DNA of 32,558 nt, from positions 1 to 32,558 of the forward strand of contig JAKSTH010000015.1 in the NCBI GenBank assembly GCA_024402655.1, in the 5' to 3' direction. This document shows positions 14,306-22,006 of this stretch, one piece after another. Source of the stretch: Treponema sp. (lineage in GTDB: Bacteria; Spirochaetota; Spirochaetia; Treponematales; Treponemataceae). A program made the position numbers and the translations under genes. Each line of letters starts with the position of its first letter. Within the stretch, counting starts at the first letter, position 1. The notes under the pieces are model-generated. The model searched no databases, was not told the DNA's origin, and was given only the letters and a program-made list of their open reading frames with translations.

Positions 14306-15493
14306 TTATGCTTTCTGAACTTTTGCTGCAATTTTACCAGCAATAACTGTAATTGCAAAAGTAATAATCATATCTGGAACTGTGTTACCAGTAATCAGGT
14401 CAAAGTTCATGAGTACGCGGTAGAGTACAAAACCTACTACCCAAATAATCATTTTCATAACATCAATTGATTTTTCAGATGAGTCTACTTTTACAACAAA
14501 GAAGTCTGCCAGTAAAATAGCAATCATTGGAGCAAATACAGAACCAATCAAATAAAGGAAGTCTGTAATGTCATCCATAGGAAGGAAGATAGCACCAATT
14601 GTTCCTAAAACAGTAACGCCTACACCAATCCATTTTGCAGAAAGTTTTGGGAAAATTGTTTTTCCAGATTCACCAGCACTATATGCGTCAAGGAAGGTTG
14701 TGGTAACAGTTGAAAGAATAAGAATGATTAATGCAGCAATTCCAAGACCTGCTTTTACCATAATAACTGCAATGTCACCTTCGCCAGTAATAATTGCAGC
14801 ACCCATACCAATAATGTACATCCAGCAAGAAACTACACCATATGTTACAGCAGAACTTAAAGTTGCCTTAAATGGTTTTTCAGCTTCTTTTGTATAATCA
14901 CTGATTAATGGAAGCCAAGAAAGAGGCATTGCTATTGCAAGTTCAATTGCAGCTCCAAAAGACATAGCTTCTTCTAAAGCACCGTCAATCTGAACAACCG
15001 AATTGTCTCCAAAGAAAATTACTTTTGACAAAACAAGTGTCAGAATAAAAAGGGCTGTCATGGCAATAGAATTAATTACTCCAAGGTTTGTAATTCCAAT
15101 AACAATCCAAAGAATAATAAGAGCGCCAATTACTAAAGCCCAAACCCAGGCACCTGTGTTGAAAATGCCGTTTACAGAAAGGGCACCGTCATAAATCATA
15201 ATACCTGTCCAGCCAACCAGCTGAAGAACATTCAAAATTGCAAAAAACTTGCTGCCCAATTTACCAAAGCTGTAGCCTGTTGTTTCCATAGAATTCTTTT
15301 TAGACAAAGCACCAATGTAACCTGCAAAAAATAAAAGTGCACAACCAATTACATGACCAATTAAAATTGCAGCAATACCTTTTCCAAAACCAAGAGGCGC
15401 AAAATATGTACCTGTAAGAATTTCTGCAATAGAAACTCCGGCTCCAAACCAAATAAGTGTGTTATTTAAAACTGATGTTTTTTTATTTTCCAT
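14306..15493 (-). CDS. cytX: Putative HMP transporter CytX
   Basis: The 395-residue protein is a nucleobase:cation symporter-1 family permease with about 12 helices. NNTLIWFGAGVSIAEILTG at the start and AMPLSWLPLISDYT in the middle are typical of CytX, the hydroxymethylpyrimidine (HMP) transporter found in TPP-regulated operons. It is the last gene of the thiM-thiE-thiD-cytX operon, 12 bp after thiD, and should import HMP for phosphorylation by ThiD. AAGGA lies 8 nt before the ATG. The specificity for HMP rests on operon context and family, not on residues. Confidence 0.85.
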   Translation of the reverse strand: MENKKTSVLNNTLIWFGAGVSIAEILTGTYFAPLGFGKGIAAILIGHVIGCALLFFAGYIGALSKKNSMETTGYSFGKLGSKFFAILNVLQLVGWTGIMIYDGALSVNGIFNTGAWVWALVIGALIILWIVIGITNLGVINSIAMTALFILTLVLSKVIFFGDNSVVQIDGALEEAMSFGAAIELAIAMPLSWLPLISDYTKEAEKPFKATLSSAVTYGVVSCWMYIIGMGAAIITGEGDIAVIMVKAGLGIAALIILILSTVTTTFLDAYSAGESGKTIFPKLSAKWIGVGVTVLGTIGAIFLPMDDITDFLYLIGSVFAPMIAILLADFFVVKVDSSEKSIDVMKMIIWVVGFVLYRVLMNFDLITGNTVPDMIITFAITVIAGKIAAKVQKA

Positions 15494-15505
15494 TTTAAGA
15501 TCCTT

Positions 15506-16288
15506 CTATTTAATTACATAAGCATGGTTCATAGGACCACTGCCTTTTCCTAAATCCAGCATTGTAGCCAAAGCCCCGGAAATATAGTCTTTTGCAGCTT
15601 TTACAGAATCTTTAAGACTTTTTCCTTTTGCAAGATTGCTGGCAATTGCACTAGAAAGAGTACAACCTGTTCCATGAGTATTAGGATTGTCAATTTTTTT
15701 ACCATAAAACCAGGTGCCTTCTTTGCCGTCATAAAGATAGTCATTTGCATCATTAAGAGAGTGACCTCCCTTAAGCAAAACTGCACAACCATATTTAGCA
15801 TTGATTGCTTTAGCTGCTGTTTCCATGTCTGCTTCTGACTGAATCTTCTGTTCAAAAAGAACTTCTGCTTCTGGAATATTAGGAGTAATGAGTGTTGCAA
15901 CTGGCAAAAGTTCATTACACAAAGTGTTAATTGCTTCATCGCTAATAAGCTTTGCTCCACTGGTTGCAACCATTACAGGATCTACAACAATGTTTTTTAA
16001 CTGATAAGTTTTGATTGCTTCTACAATTACCTGAATCAACTGGCTGGAAGCAACCATTCCAGTTTTTACCGCGTCAGGAAAAATGTCTGTTACAACCATT
16101 TTTATCTGTTCTTTCAAAAATTCTGGAGTAACCTCCATAATTCCACTAACGCCGGTAGTATTTTGTGCAGTTAATGCGGTAACTGCACTCATTGCATAAA
16201 CACCATTACAAGTCATTGTTTTGATGTCTGCCTGGATTCCGGCGCCTCCGCAAGAATCTGATCCTGCGATTGTTAATGCTGTGTTCAT
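15506..16288 (-). CDS. thiD: Hydroxymethylpyrimidine/phosphomethylpyrimidine kinase ThiD
   Basis: This 260-residue ribokinase-fold enzyme converts HMP to HMP-phosphate and then HMP-pyrophosphate. N-terminal TIAGSDSCGGAGIQADIKT binds the pyrimidine; DPVMVATSGAKL, TPNIPEAEVL, LLKGGH and NTHGTGCTLSSAIA complete the family pattern, the last holding the catalytic cysteine/aspartate-type anion hole region. Start at ATG 16288 with GAGG 5 nt upstream. It lies between thiE (73 bp, holding a hairpin) and cytX. Confidence 0.93.
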   Translation of the reverse strand: MNTALTIAGSDSCGGAGIQADIKTMTCNGVYAMSAVTALTAQNTTGVSGIMEVTPEFLKEQIKMVVTDIFPDAVKTGMVASSQLIQVIVEAIKTYQLKNIVVDPVMVATSGAKLISDEAINTLCNELLPVATLITPNIPEAEVLFEQKIQSEADMETAAKAINAKYGCAVLLKGGHSLNDANDYLYDGKEGTWFYGKKIDNPNTHGTGCTLSSAIASNLAKGKSLKDSVKAAKDYISGALATMLDLGKGSGPMNHAYVIK

Positions 16289-16337
16289 ATTCACCTCATT
16301 TGCATTCAGGCGGTGCCCTCAAGAATGCGTTTTTTGT

Positions 16338-16360
16338 TATCCCAAGCTTAACTGGGGATG
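16338..16360 (-). other. Intercistronic hairpin between thiE and thiD
   Basis: ATCCC and GGGAT (forward strand, around 16343-16360) can pair across an AAGCTTAACTG-containing loop right after the thiE stop. It lacks a U-run on the minus strand, so it is more likely an mRNA-stability or attenuation element than a full terminator. Confidence 0.35.
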
Positions 16361-16361
16361 T

Positions 16362-17009
16362 CTATAATATTTTCTGAACTTCATCCCTTAAAACTGCAGT
16401 AGCAGCCTTAATGTCTTTCTGTCCATAAATTGCACTAATTACTGCAACTCCACAGATTCCGCTTCCTTTAAGAAGATTCACATTGGAAGTTGAAATACCT
16501 CCAATTGCAACCACAGGAATAGAAACTGCTTCACAAATTGCCTTTAATGTTTCGTGTGGAACTTCAATAGCATCATCTTTACTGCCAGTTGGGAATACAG
16601 CTCCCACTCCCAGATAATCTGCGCCTTGTTTTTCTGCAAGAATTGCTTCTTCCACAGTCTGAGCACTTACTCCAAGAATCTTGTCTGGCCCCAGTAAAGA
16701 ACGAACATCTACAGCATTCATATCGCTTTGACCCACATGAACGCCATCTGCATCAATTTTTTTTGCCAGTTCCACATTGTCATTTACAACAAAAGGAACT
16801 GCATATTTTTTACACAAAGCTTTTAATTCCAAAGCTTCTTTTTCAAAATCTTCTTCATTCAAATCTTTTTCACGAATCTGAACAAAAGTTGCTCCACCTT
16901 CCAGCGCTTCATCTGTCTGCTGAAGTAAAGATTTTTCACCAACCCAATGACGGTCAGTTACAGCATAAACTAAAAGGGACTGTGTAAGTTCTTCTTTATT
17001 TAATTTCAT
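16362..17009 (-). CDS. thiE: Thiamine-phosphate synthase ThiE
   Basis: The 215-residue TIM-barrel enzyme joins HMP-pyrophosphate and thiazole phosphate to make thiamine monophosphate. Motifs: VQIREKDL (HMP-PP binding), FVVNDNVELA, DGVHVGQSD, ADYLGVGAVFPTGSKDD, VPVVAIGGIS and CGVAVISAI (phosphate binding). Length is usual. It overlaps the end of thiM by 14 bp, so the two are translationally coupled. Confidence 0.94.
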   Translation of the reverse strand: MKLNKEELTQSLLVYAVTDRHWVGEKSLLQQTDEALEGGATFVQIREKDLNEEDFEKEALELKALCKKYAVPFVVNDNVELAKKIDADGVHVGQSDMNAVDVRSLLGPDKILGVSAQTVEEAILAEKQGADYLGVGAVFPTGSKDDAIEVPHETLKAICEAVSIPVVAIGGISTSNVNLLKGSGICGVAVISAIYGQKDIKAATAVLRDEVQKIL

Positions 17010-17820
17010 ACTTTGCGCCTGCTTCTAACTGTTTGCCATCCATATTAAAGATTGCATCAATAATTCTGTTACGATAAGTAGAATTTCCATCTCCTTCCTG
17101 CATGCGGCTCCAGCCAATTTCTCCGGCAAGACCCATAGCACAAACAGATGCAGCTGCTGCTTCCAAAACATTGTCAGGATTTGCAACAATAAAAGCAGTC
17201 ATCATACCACTAAGCTGGCAGCCAGTACCTGTAATTTTTCCCATTTCTGCTCGACCGTTTCTAATTACATAACATTTTTCGCCGTCTGCTACTAAATCTA
17301 TGGCACCAGTAACTGCTACAACACAGTTCATTTTTTTTGCAAAGTCTTTTACAAAAACTACAGATTTTTCAAGATTTGCATCTGTTACAGCATCTGCCAC
17401 ATCGGCATCTACACCTTTTGTAGTTCCACTTCCTAAAGCAAGAGTTTTAATTTCAGAAATATTTCCACGGATTACATCAAAACGAACTTCTTTCATCAGT
17501 TTTACAGCTGTGTCAGTTCTAAGTTTAGAAGCACCAGCTCCAACTGGATCTAATAAAACTTTATGTCCAAGTTCATTTGCTTTTTTACCTGCAAGGAACA
17601 TAGAAGGAATTGTATTTTTGTTCAATGTACCAATATTAATGTTTAAGCCACCGCAGATTGAAGTGATATCTTCTACATCACCTTCATCATCACTCATAAT
17701 AGGACTTCCGCCACAAGCTAAAAGCATATTGGCAACATCATTTACAGTTACATAATTAGTAATGTTGTGAACTAAAGGACAATTGTCCCGAACATTTGAG
17801 AAAACTTTTGAAAACATAAC
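16996..17820 (-). CDS. thiM: Hydroxyethylthiazole kinase ThiM
   Basis: The 274-residue ribokinase-like enzyme phosphorylates 4-methyl-5-(2-hydroxyethyl)thiazole for thiamine salvage. Motifs: CPLVHNITNYVTVNDVANMLLACGG split over residues 14-38, SPIMSDDEGDVEDI, LDPVGAGASKLR, VIRGNISEI, AVTGAIDLV and GTGCQLSGMM, the last with the catalytic cysteine. The first gene of the operon. I start at ATG 17820 (AGAGG 7 nt upstream), because the open frame before it runs into the riboswitch. A thiM here with no thiazole synthesis genes points to salvage. Confidence 0.93.
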   Translation of the reverse strand, partial: VMFSKVFSNVRDNCPLVHNITNYVTVNDVANMLLACGGSPIMSDDEGDVEDITSICGGLNINIGTLNKNTIPSMFLAGKKANELGHKVLLDPVGAGASKLRTDTAVKLMKEVRFDVIRGNISEIKTLALGSGTTKGVDADVADAVTDANLEKSVVFVKDFAKKMNCVVAVTGAIDLVADGEKCYVIRNGRAEMGKITGTGCQLSGMMTAFIVANPDNVLEAAAASVCAMGLAGEIGWSRMQEGDGNSTYRNRIIDAIFNMDGKQLEAGAKYEIK

Positions 17821-17877
17821 AAGCCTCTTATAAAAATAGAATGCCTGTTTGAATGTGCTTTTTGTAGATTGATTTTC

Positions 17878-17895
17878 CTCAACCGAATGATTGAG
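17878..17895 (-). promoter_or_regulatory. Hairpin after the TPP aptamer (expression platform candidate)
   Basis: CTCAATC-ATTC-GGTTGAG forms a 7-bp stem immediately 3' of the aptamer on the minus strand. No U-run follows, so it is not a classic terminator. The switch may act on translation or on Rho access. Confidence 0.4.
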
Positions 17896-17897
17896 TT

Positions 17898-17987
17898 TAA
17901 GATTCCCTACGTTGGCATTATCCAAATCAGGTTATGGGTAAAGACACTTTAGTCTACTCTCAGCAAGGTTGAACCAAGCTCCCCTTA
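17898..17987 (-). ncRNA. TPP riboswitch (THI element)
   Basis: Reading the minus strand, the conserved cores are in order: TAAGGGGAGC at the 5' side, GCTGAGA, ACCC, AACCTGATTTGG, ATAATGCC and CGTAGGGAA, closed by CTTA pairing with the initial TAAG as P1. These are the hallmarks of the thiamine-pyrophosphate aptamer. It sits 78 bases before the thiM start and should turn off the salvage and HMP-uptake operon when TPP is plentiful. Confidence 0.95.
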
Positions 17988-17996
17988 GTGATTTTT

Positions 17997-18028
17997 ATTA
18001 TACAATTCTGTAGACTTATGTCTATAAT
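17997..18028. promoter_or_regulatory. Overlapping divergent promoters for thi operon and HAD-TPK gene
   Basis: Leftward: TAGACA (18024-18019), 16 bp, TATAAT (18002-17997), starting just before the riboswitch. Rightward: TATAAT at 18023-18028, which overlaps the leftward -35 box. RNA polymerase can probably occupy only one at a time, linking the two thiamine units. TAGAC-TTAT-GTCTA (18011-18024) is also a small dyad. Confidence 0.6.
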
Positions 18029-18045
18029 ATTTTCAGGAGTTAATA

Positions 18046-19299
18046 ATGATTAAGGGTGTTATTTTTGATGCAGATGGAACTTTGCTCGATTCCATGGAAA
18101 TTTGGGAAAAAGTTACTCCAGATTATCTTGCAAAACGAGGCCATACCCTTACTGTAGAAATGGAAAAAAAGCTTTATTCCATGAGTCTGGAAGAAGGCAC
18201 AGAATATATTCACGACCTTTTCGGATTATCAGAAACTCCAGAACAGATTAAAGCCGAAATTTTAGCAACCATAGAAGACTTTTATAAAAACATAGTTCCT
18301 CTAAAACCTGGAGTTTATGAATATGTAAAAAAACTGGCAGCAGAAAACATTCCTATGTGTGTAGCCAGTGCCGGAAACAAAGAACTGATGGAAGCAGCTT
18401 TTACCCGCTTAGGACTTCTGCAGCATTTTAAAGCAATAATCACCTGTACAGAACTGAATGTTAACAAAAGCGTTCCAGACATTTTTAATAAAGCCCGTGA
18501 TATTCTTGGAACAAAAACAGAAGAAACCGCAGTTTTTGAAGATTCTTTGGTAGCTGTAAAAACCGCAAAAGCAGCAGGATTTATAGTTGCCGGCGTAGAT
18601 GACATTTTTAATCAGGATGATACTCAGGCAATTAAAGAAAACAGCGATTTATTTATAAAAGACTTTCACACCCTTACAAAACGCTTTGTAATAATTAGTG
18701 CGGCGCCAATTAACAATTATAAACGAATCAAAAGCAAGCTGAATCCACAAACAGATTTTTACACTTTCTGCGACGGAGGTTTAAATCATCAGAAAAAGCT
18801 TGGCATAAAACCAGACCTAATCATTGGTGATTTTGACAGCCATATAAAACCGGTAACCAGCGTAGAAACCATTCAGCTGCCTACCCAAAAAGATGACACA
18901 GACACTTTCTTTGCCATAAAAGAAGGTTTAAGTCGCGGCTTCCTGGATTTCCTTTTTATAGGTTCCATTGGAAACCGTCTGGATCACAGCCTTTGTAACA
19001 TTTCTGCCCTTTTATATGCACATACTCATCACGCCAAAGCCAATATTCAAGATGATTTTTCTCAGATGGAAATTGCCGGTAGCACAACAATAGAAATTGA
19101 AGACTCTGTTTCCTATTTTTCATTAATGACAATTACAGGCACAGCAGAAAATGTAACCATAACAAATGCCAAATATCCCCTGGAAAATGGAACCGTAACT
19201 CCAGAGTATCAGTACGCCATAAGCAACGAAGTTCTTCCTGGAAAAACTGCTACCGTAAATGTAGGAAAAGGAAAATTGCTTTTAATAAAAGTGGATTAG
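18046..19299 (+). CDS. HAD phosphatase fused to thiamine pyrophosphokinase
   Basis: The 417-residue protein has two enzymes. Residues 1-205 are a HAD-IA phosphatase: FDADGTLLDS (D8, D10), VASAG, NKSVPDIF and FEDSLVAVKTAKAAG with the motif IV acidic residues. Residues 213-417 are thiamine pyrophosphokinase (TPK/ThiN): FCDGGLNHQ, DLIIGDFDS (261-265), KDDTDTFFA (282-290) and GSIGNRLDH (306-314), then the TPK C-terminal beta domain. TPK makes TPP from free thiamine and ATP. ThiE produces thiamine phosphate, so the HAD part may be the phosphatase that removes it, as the HAD domain of plant TH2 does; this avoids ThiL. It is transcribed away from the thiM operon from an interlocked promoter, with CAGGAG 6-7 nt before the ATG, and has no riboswitch of its own. 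Confidence 0.88.
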   Translation: MIKGVIFDADGTLLDSMEIWEKVTPDYLAKRGHTLTVEMEKKLYSMSLEEGTEYIHDLFGLSETPEQIKAEILATIEDFYKNIVPLKPGVYEYVKKLAAENIPMCVASAGNKELMEAAFTRLGLLQHFKAIITCTELNVNKSVPDIFNKARDILGTKTEETAVFEDSLVAVKTAKAAGFIVAGVDDIFNQDDTQAIKENSDLFIKDFHTLTKRFVIISAAPINNYKRIKSKLNPQTDFYTFCDGGLNHQKKLGIKPDLIIGDFDSHIKPVTSVETIQLPTQKDDTDTFFAIKEGLSRGFLDFLFIGSIGNRLDHSLCNISALLYAHTHHAKANIQDDFSQMEIAGSTTIEIEDSVSYFSLMTITGTAENVTITNAKYPLENGTVTPEYQYAISNEVLPGKTATVNVGKGKLLLIKVD

Positions 19300-19338
19300 A
19301 AAAACCTTGTAAACCGATTTCCCAATATTCCTGTTATT

Positions 19339-20709
19339 CTAAACTGTTTTAAGCCACTTATTGCTAAGCAAGCGGATTACACCAACTATGGCTTTACAAA
19401 TAGGTTCAGATAAAATACAAAGATAAACGGCCCAGAATGGTAAGTGCCAGACTAGGACTGCAAGCCATCCAAGAGGGAGGGCTATAAGCCACATAAAGCC
19501 TACATCCATAAACAGGGCAAAAAGAGTGTCGCCGCCAGAACGGAATACACCAACAACAGAAGTCATATTAAATGCGTCAAATGGGAAAATAAATCCGCGC
19601 ATTATAATAAAAATTGTGGCCATGGAAAGAACTTCTGCCTCCACCTTAAAAATAAAAGGCATTACTTTTGCCATTGGCATAATCAAAAGTCCCAGGAAAA
19701 AAGCCATTACAGCAATAAAAGCACATTGTTTTTTTGCAAGACTCTTTGCTTCTTCAGTTTTCCCCTGTCCTATTGTTTTTCCAATAATAATAGCCGTAGC
19801 ATTTCCACAACCAAGACAAATAGGATAAACCAGATTAGAAATGCTGTTCATAATATTATGTGCCGCTATTACCAGAGTTCCGCTGTGTGCAAAAATGGAA
19901 GCCTGCATAGAAATTCCACATCCCCAGAAAAGCTCGTTCAACAAAACCGGAAAACTGATTTTTGCATAATGACGAACAAATTCTTTATCTTTTACCACAT
20001 ATTCTTTTAAAGGTGCTGCAATAACATATTTATTCATATATGAACCGCCAACTACAATCAGCGCTTCCACAATTCTGGAAATAACAGTAGCAGCTGCAGC
20101 CCCAATAATTCCATGTGCCTGAATAATCTGAACACCACCAATATTCACACCAAAAATAAACAGATAATTCAAAAGAGCATTAAGAAAAACCGAAGTGATT
20201 GTGGCAACTGCAGGCAATTTTAAATGTTCTGTATTTCGGCAGGAAACAGCATAAGAAACATTCACGCCAAAAAACAAATAACTTGGAGCAACCACTCTAA
20301 GATACTGAGCTCCACGACTAATAACTTCCTGATCATTTGAATAAATAGAAAGACACCACTGTGGAAAACAAATACTTACAAAAGCAAAAAGAACCGTAAA
20401 ACCTAAAGCCAGCTGCAGCATCATACCTGTTGTTTTGTGAATTCTGTCTATATCTTTTTTACCCCAGTTTTGAGCAATAAAAATCTGACCACCAGAAGCA
20501 ATTCCAAAAACTCCAAGGCTCATTACAAAAAATAACTGGTTTCCCAAACCAACAGCCGCAATATCAACAGCACCCAACTGACCTACCATAATGGTATCCA
20601 GCATGTTTACAAAAGATGAAAGAAAATCCTGCAAAATAATTGGGAATGCAATTACAAATAAAGTCTTAATAAATGATTTTGATTTAACTGAGTTTTCCGA
20701 CGATTCCAT
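19339..20709 (-). CDS. MATE-family efflux transporter
   Basis: The 456-residue protein has 12 predicted helices in two homologous halves, typical of multidrug and toxic compound extrusion (MATE) exporters driven by Na+ or H+: FVIAFPIILQDFLSSFVNMLDTIMVG split at the first helix, LGNQLFFVMSL, SGGQIFIAQNWGKKD, and in the second half FPVLLNELFWGCG and NIMNSISNLVYPICLGCGNA. The substrate is unknown. I start at ATG 20709; TATAAT lies only 6 nt before it and there is no Shine-Dalgarno, while the open frame upstream would run across the promoter. Confidence 0.88.
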   Translation of the reverse strand: MESSENSVKSKSFIKTLFVIAFPIILQDFLSSFVNMLDTIMVGQLGAVDIAAVGLGNQLFFVMSLGVFGIASGGQIFIAQNWGKKDIDRIHKTTGMMLQLALGFTVLFAFVSICFPQWCLSIYSNDQEVISRGAQYLRVVAPSYLFFGVNVSYAVSCRNTEHLKLPAVATITSVFLNALLNYLFIFGVNIGGVQIIQAHGIIGAAAATVISRIVEALIVVGGSYMNKYVIAAPLKEYVVKDKEFVRHYAKISFPVLLNELFWGCGISMQASIFAHSGTLVIAAHNIMNSISNLVYPICLGCGNATAIIIGKTIGQGKTEEAKSLAKKQCAFIAVMAFFLGLLIMPMAKVMPFIFKVEAEVLSMATIFIIMRGFIFPFDAFNMTSVVGVFRSGGDTLFALFMDVGFMWLIALPLGWLAVLVWHLPFWAVYLCILSEPICKAIVGVIRLLSNKWLKTV

Positions 20710-20819
20710 TTTTATATTATATAGATTAATAAAAGTAATTAAAATCACCATTGAATTTTTCTTTTTACTGTTTATGCATTAAAGTATAATAAACACATAA
20801 TACAAATAAAGAGGTAACA

Positions 20820-21998
20820 ATGATCTACAGAAAAGACAAGCACGGAGTAGAAATTTCCCAGTTAGGCTACGGGTGTATGAGATTTTCCAGAAAAGGAAAT
20901 TCCATAGACTTTGAAAAAGCAGAAAAAGAAGTTCTTGCTGCTATTGAAAAAGGTGTTAACTATTTTGATACTGCTTTTGTTTATCCTGGAAGTGAAGACT
21001 GTCTTGGAAAGATTCTTGCAAAAAATGGATTACGTGAAAAAGTTTACATTGCTACAAAGTTGCCTCAATACATTATGCGTACTCCAGCTGCAATTCAGAA
21101 AACTTTCGATGAAGAACTTAATAGATTACAGACAAATTACATAGATTATTACTTAATGCATATGTTTACAGATTATGCAGAATGGGAAAAACTTCAGTCC
21201 CTTGGAATTGAAGAATGGATTACCGAACAAAAGAAAAAGGGCACTATTAAAAATATAGGTTTTTCTTATCATGGAGAAACCCAGATGTTCCAGAAGATTT
21301 TAAATGCTTACGACTGGGACTTCTGCCAGATTCAGTACAACTATATTGATGAAACTTCTCAGGCAGGGCGACTTGGTTTAGAAGCTGCTGCACAAAAAGG
21401 AATTCCTGTAATAATTATGGAACCACTTAGAGGCGGCAAACTTGTAAACATTCCTGAACAGGCAAAAAATCTTCTTAAAAATCACGAAAAAAAATATACA
21501 CCTGCAGAACTTGCTTTACGCTGGCTTTGGAACCAGGAAGGAGTTACTTGTGTACTTTCCGGCATGAATTCCATGGAAATGGTAGAAGAAAACATTCGCA
21601 TTGCAAGCCAAGCCTCTCCAAATTCCTTATCTGCAGAAGATCTGGAACTTGTGGATAAAGTTAAAAAGATTATTAAAGAAAAAGAAAAGGTTGGATGTAC
21701 CGGCTGCCGCTATTGCATGCCTTGTCCAAAAGGAGTAGACATTCCAAGTATTTTCCACCATTACAACTTAATGGCCATAGATAAAAAATCTAGTGCCCGC
21801 TTTGAATTTGTTCAAAACATGGGGTTAAGAAAAGAACCTGGGTTTGCCAGCCAGTGTATAAACTGTGGTAAATGTGAACAGCATTGTCCACAGCATTTAA
21901 AAATCAGGGAACTTTTGCAAGAAGCGGACAAAGCTTTAAGACCATTGCCATACAAAATAGCAATTAACATTGCCCGCAGATTCCTGCTTAAAAAATAA
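20820..21998 (+). CDS. Aldo/keto reductase with C-terminal 4Fe-4S ferredoxin domain
   Basis: The 392-residue protein has an AKR barrel (about 1-275) with the catalytic tetrad D50, Y55, K80 and H114, and a C-terminal ferredoxin-like part with two clusters of cysteines: CTGCRYCMPCPKG and CINCGKCEQHCP. This architecture is common in anaerobes, where the enzyme may take or pass electrons via iron-sulfur clusters instead of only NAD(P)H. The carbonyl substrate is unknown. AGAGGT lies 6-7 nt before the ATG and TATAAT at 20785-20790. Confidence 0.88.
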   Translation: MIYRKDKHGVEISQLGYGCMRFSRKGNSIDFEKAEKEVLAAIEKGVNYFDTAFVYPGSEDCLGKILAKNGLREKVYIATKLPQYIMRTPAAIQKTFDEELNRLQTNYIDYYLMHMFTDYAEWEKLQSLGIEEWITEQKKKGTIKNIGFSYHGETQMFQKILNAYDWDFCQIQYNYIDETSQAGRLGLEAAAQKGIPVIIMEPLRGGKLVNIPEQAKNLLKNHEKKYTPAELALRWLWNQEGVTCVLSGMNSMEMVEENIRIASQASPNSLSAEDLELVDKVKKIIKEKEKVGCTGCRYCMPCPKGVDIPSIFHHYNLMAIDKKSSARFEFVQNMGLRKEPGFASQCINCGKCEQHCPQHLKIRELLQEADKALRPLPYKIAINIARRFLLKK

Positions 21999-22006
21999 AT
22001 ATAAAT

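Noticed and set aside
17300-17755. 151-codon plus-strand frame opposite thiM
   Set aside because: Shadow of a well-conserved enzyme gene; Ser/Pro/Thr-rich translation.
17878-17895. Intrinsic terminator as the TPP riboswitch output
   Set aside because: The hairpin exists but is not followed by a U-run, so I list it only as a platform candidate.
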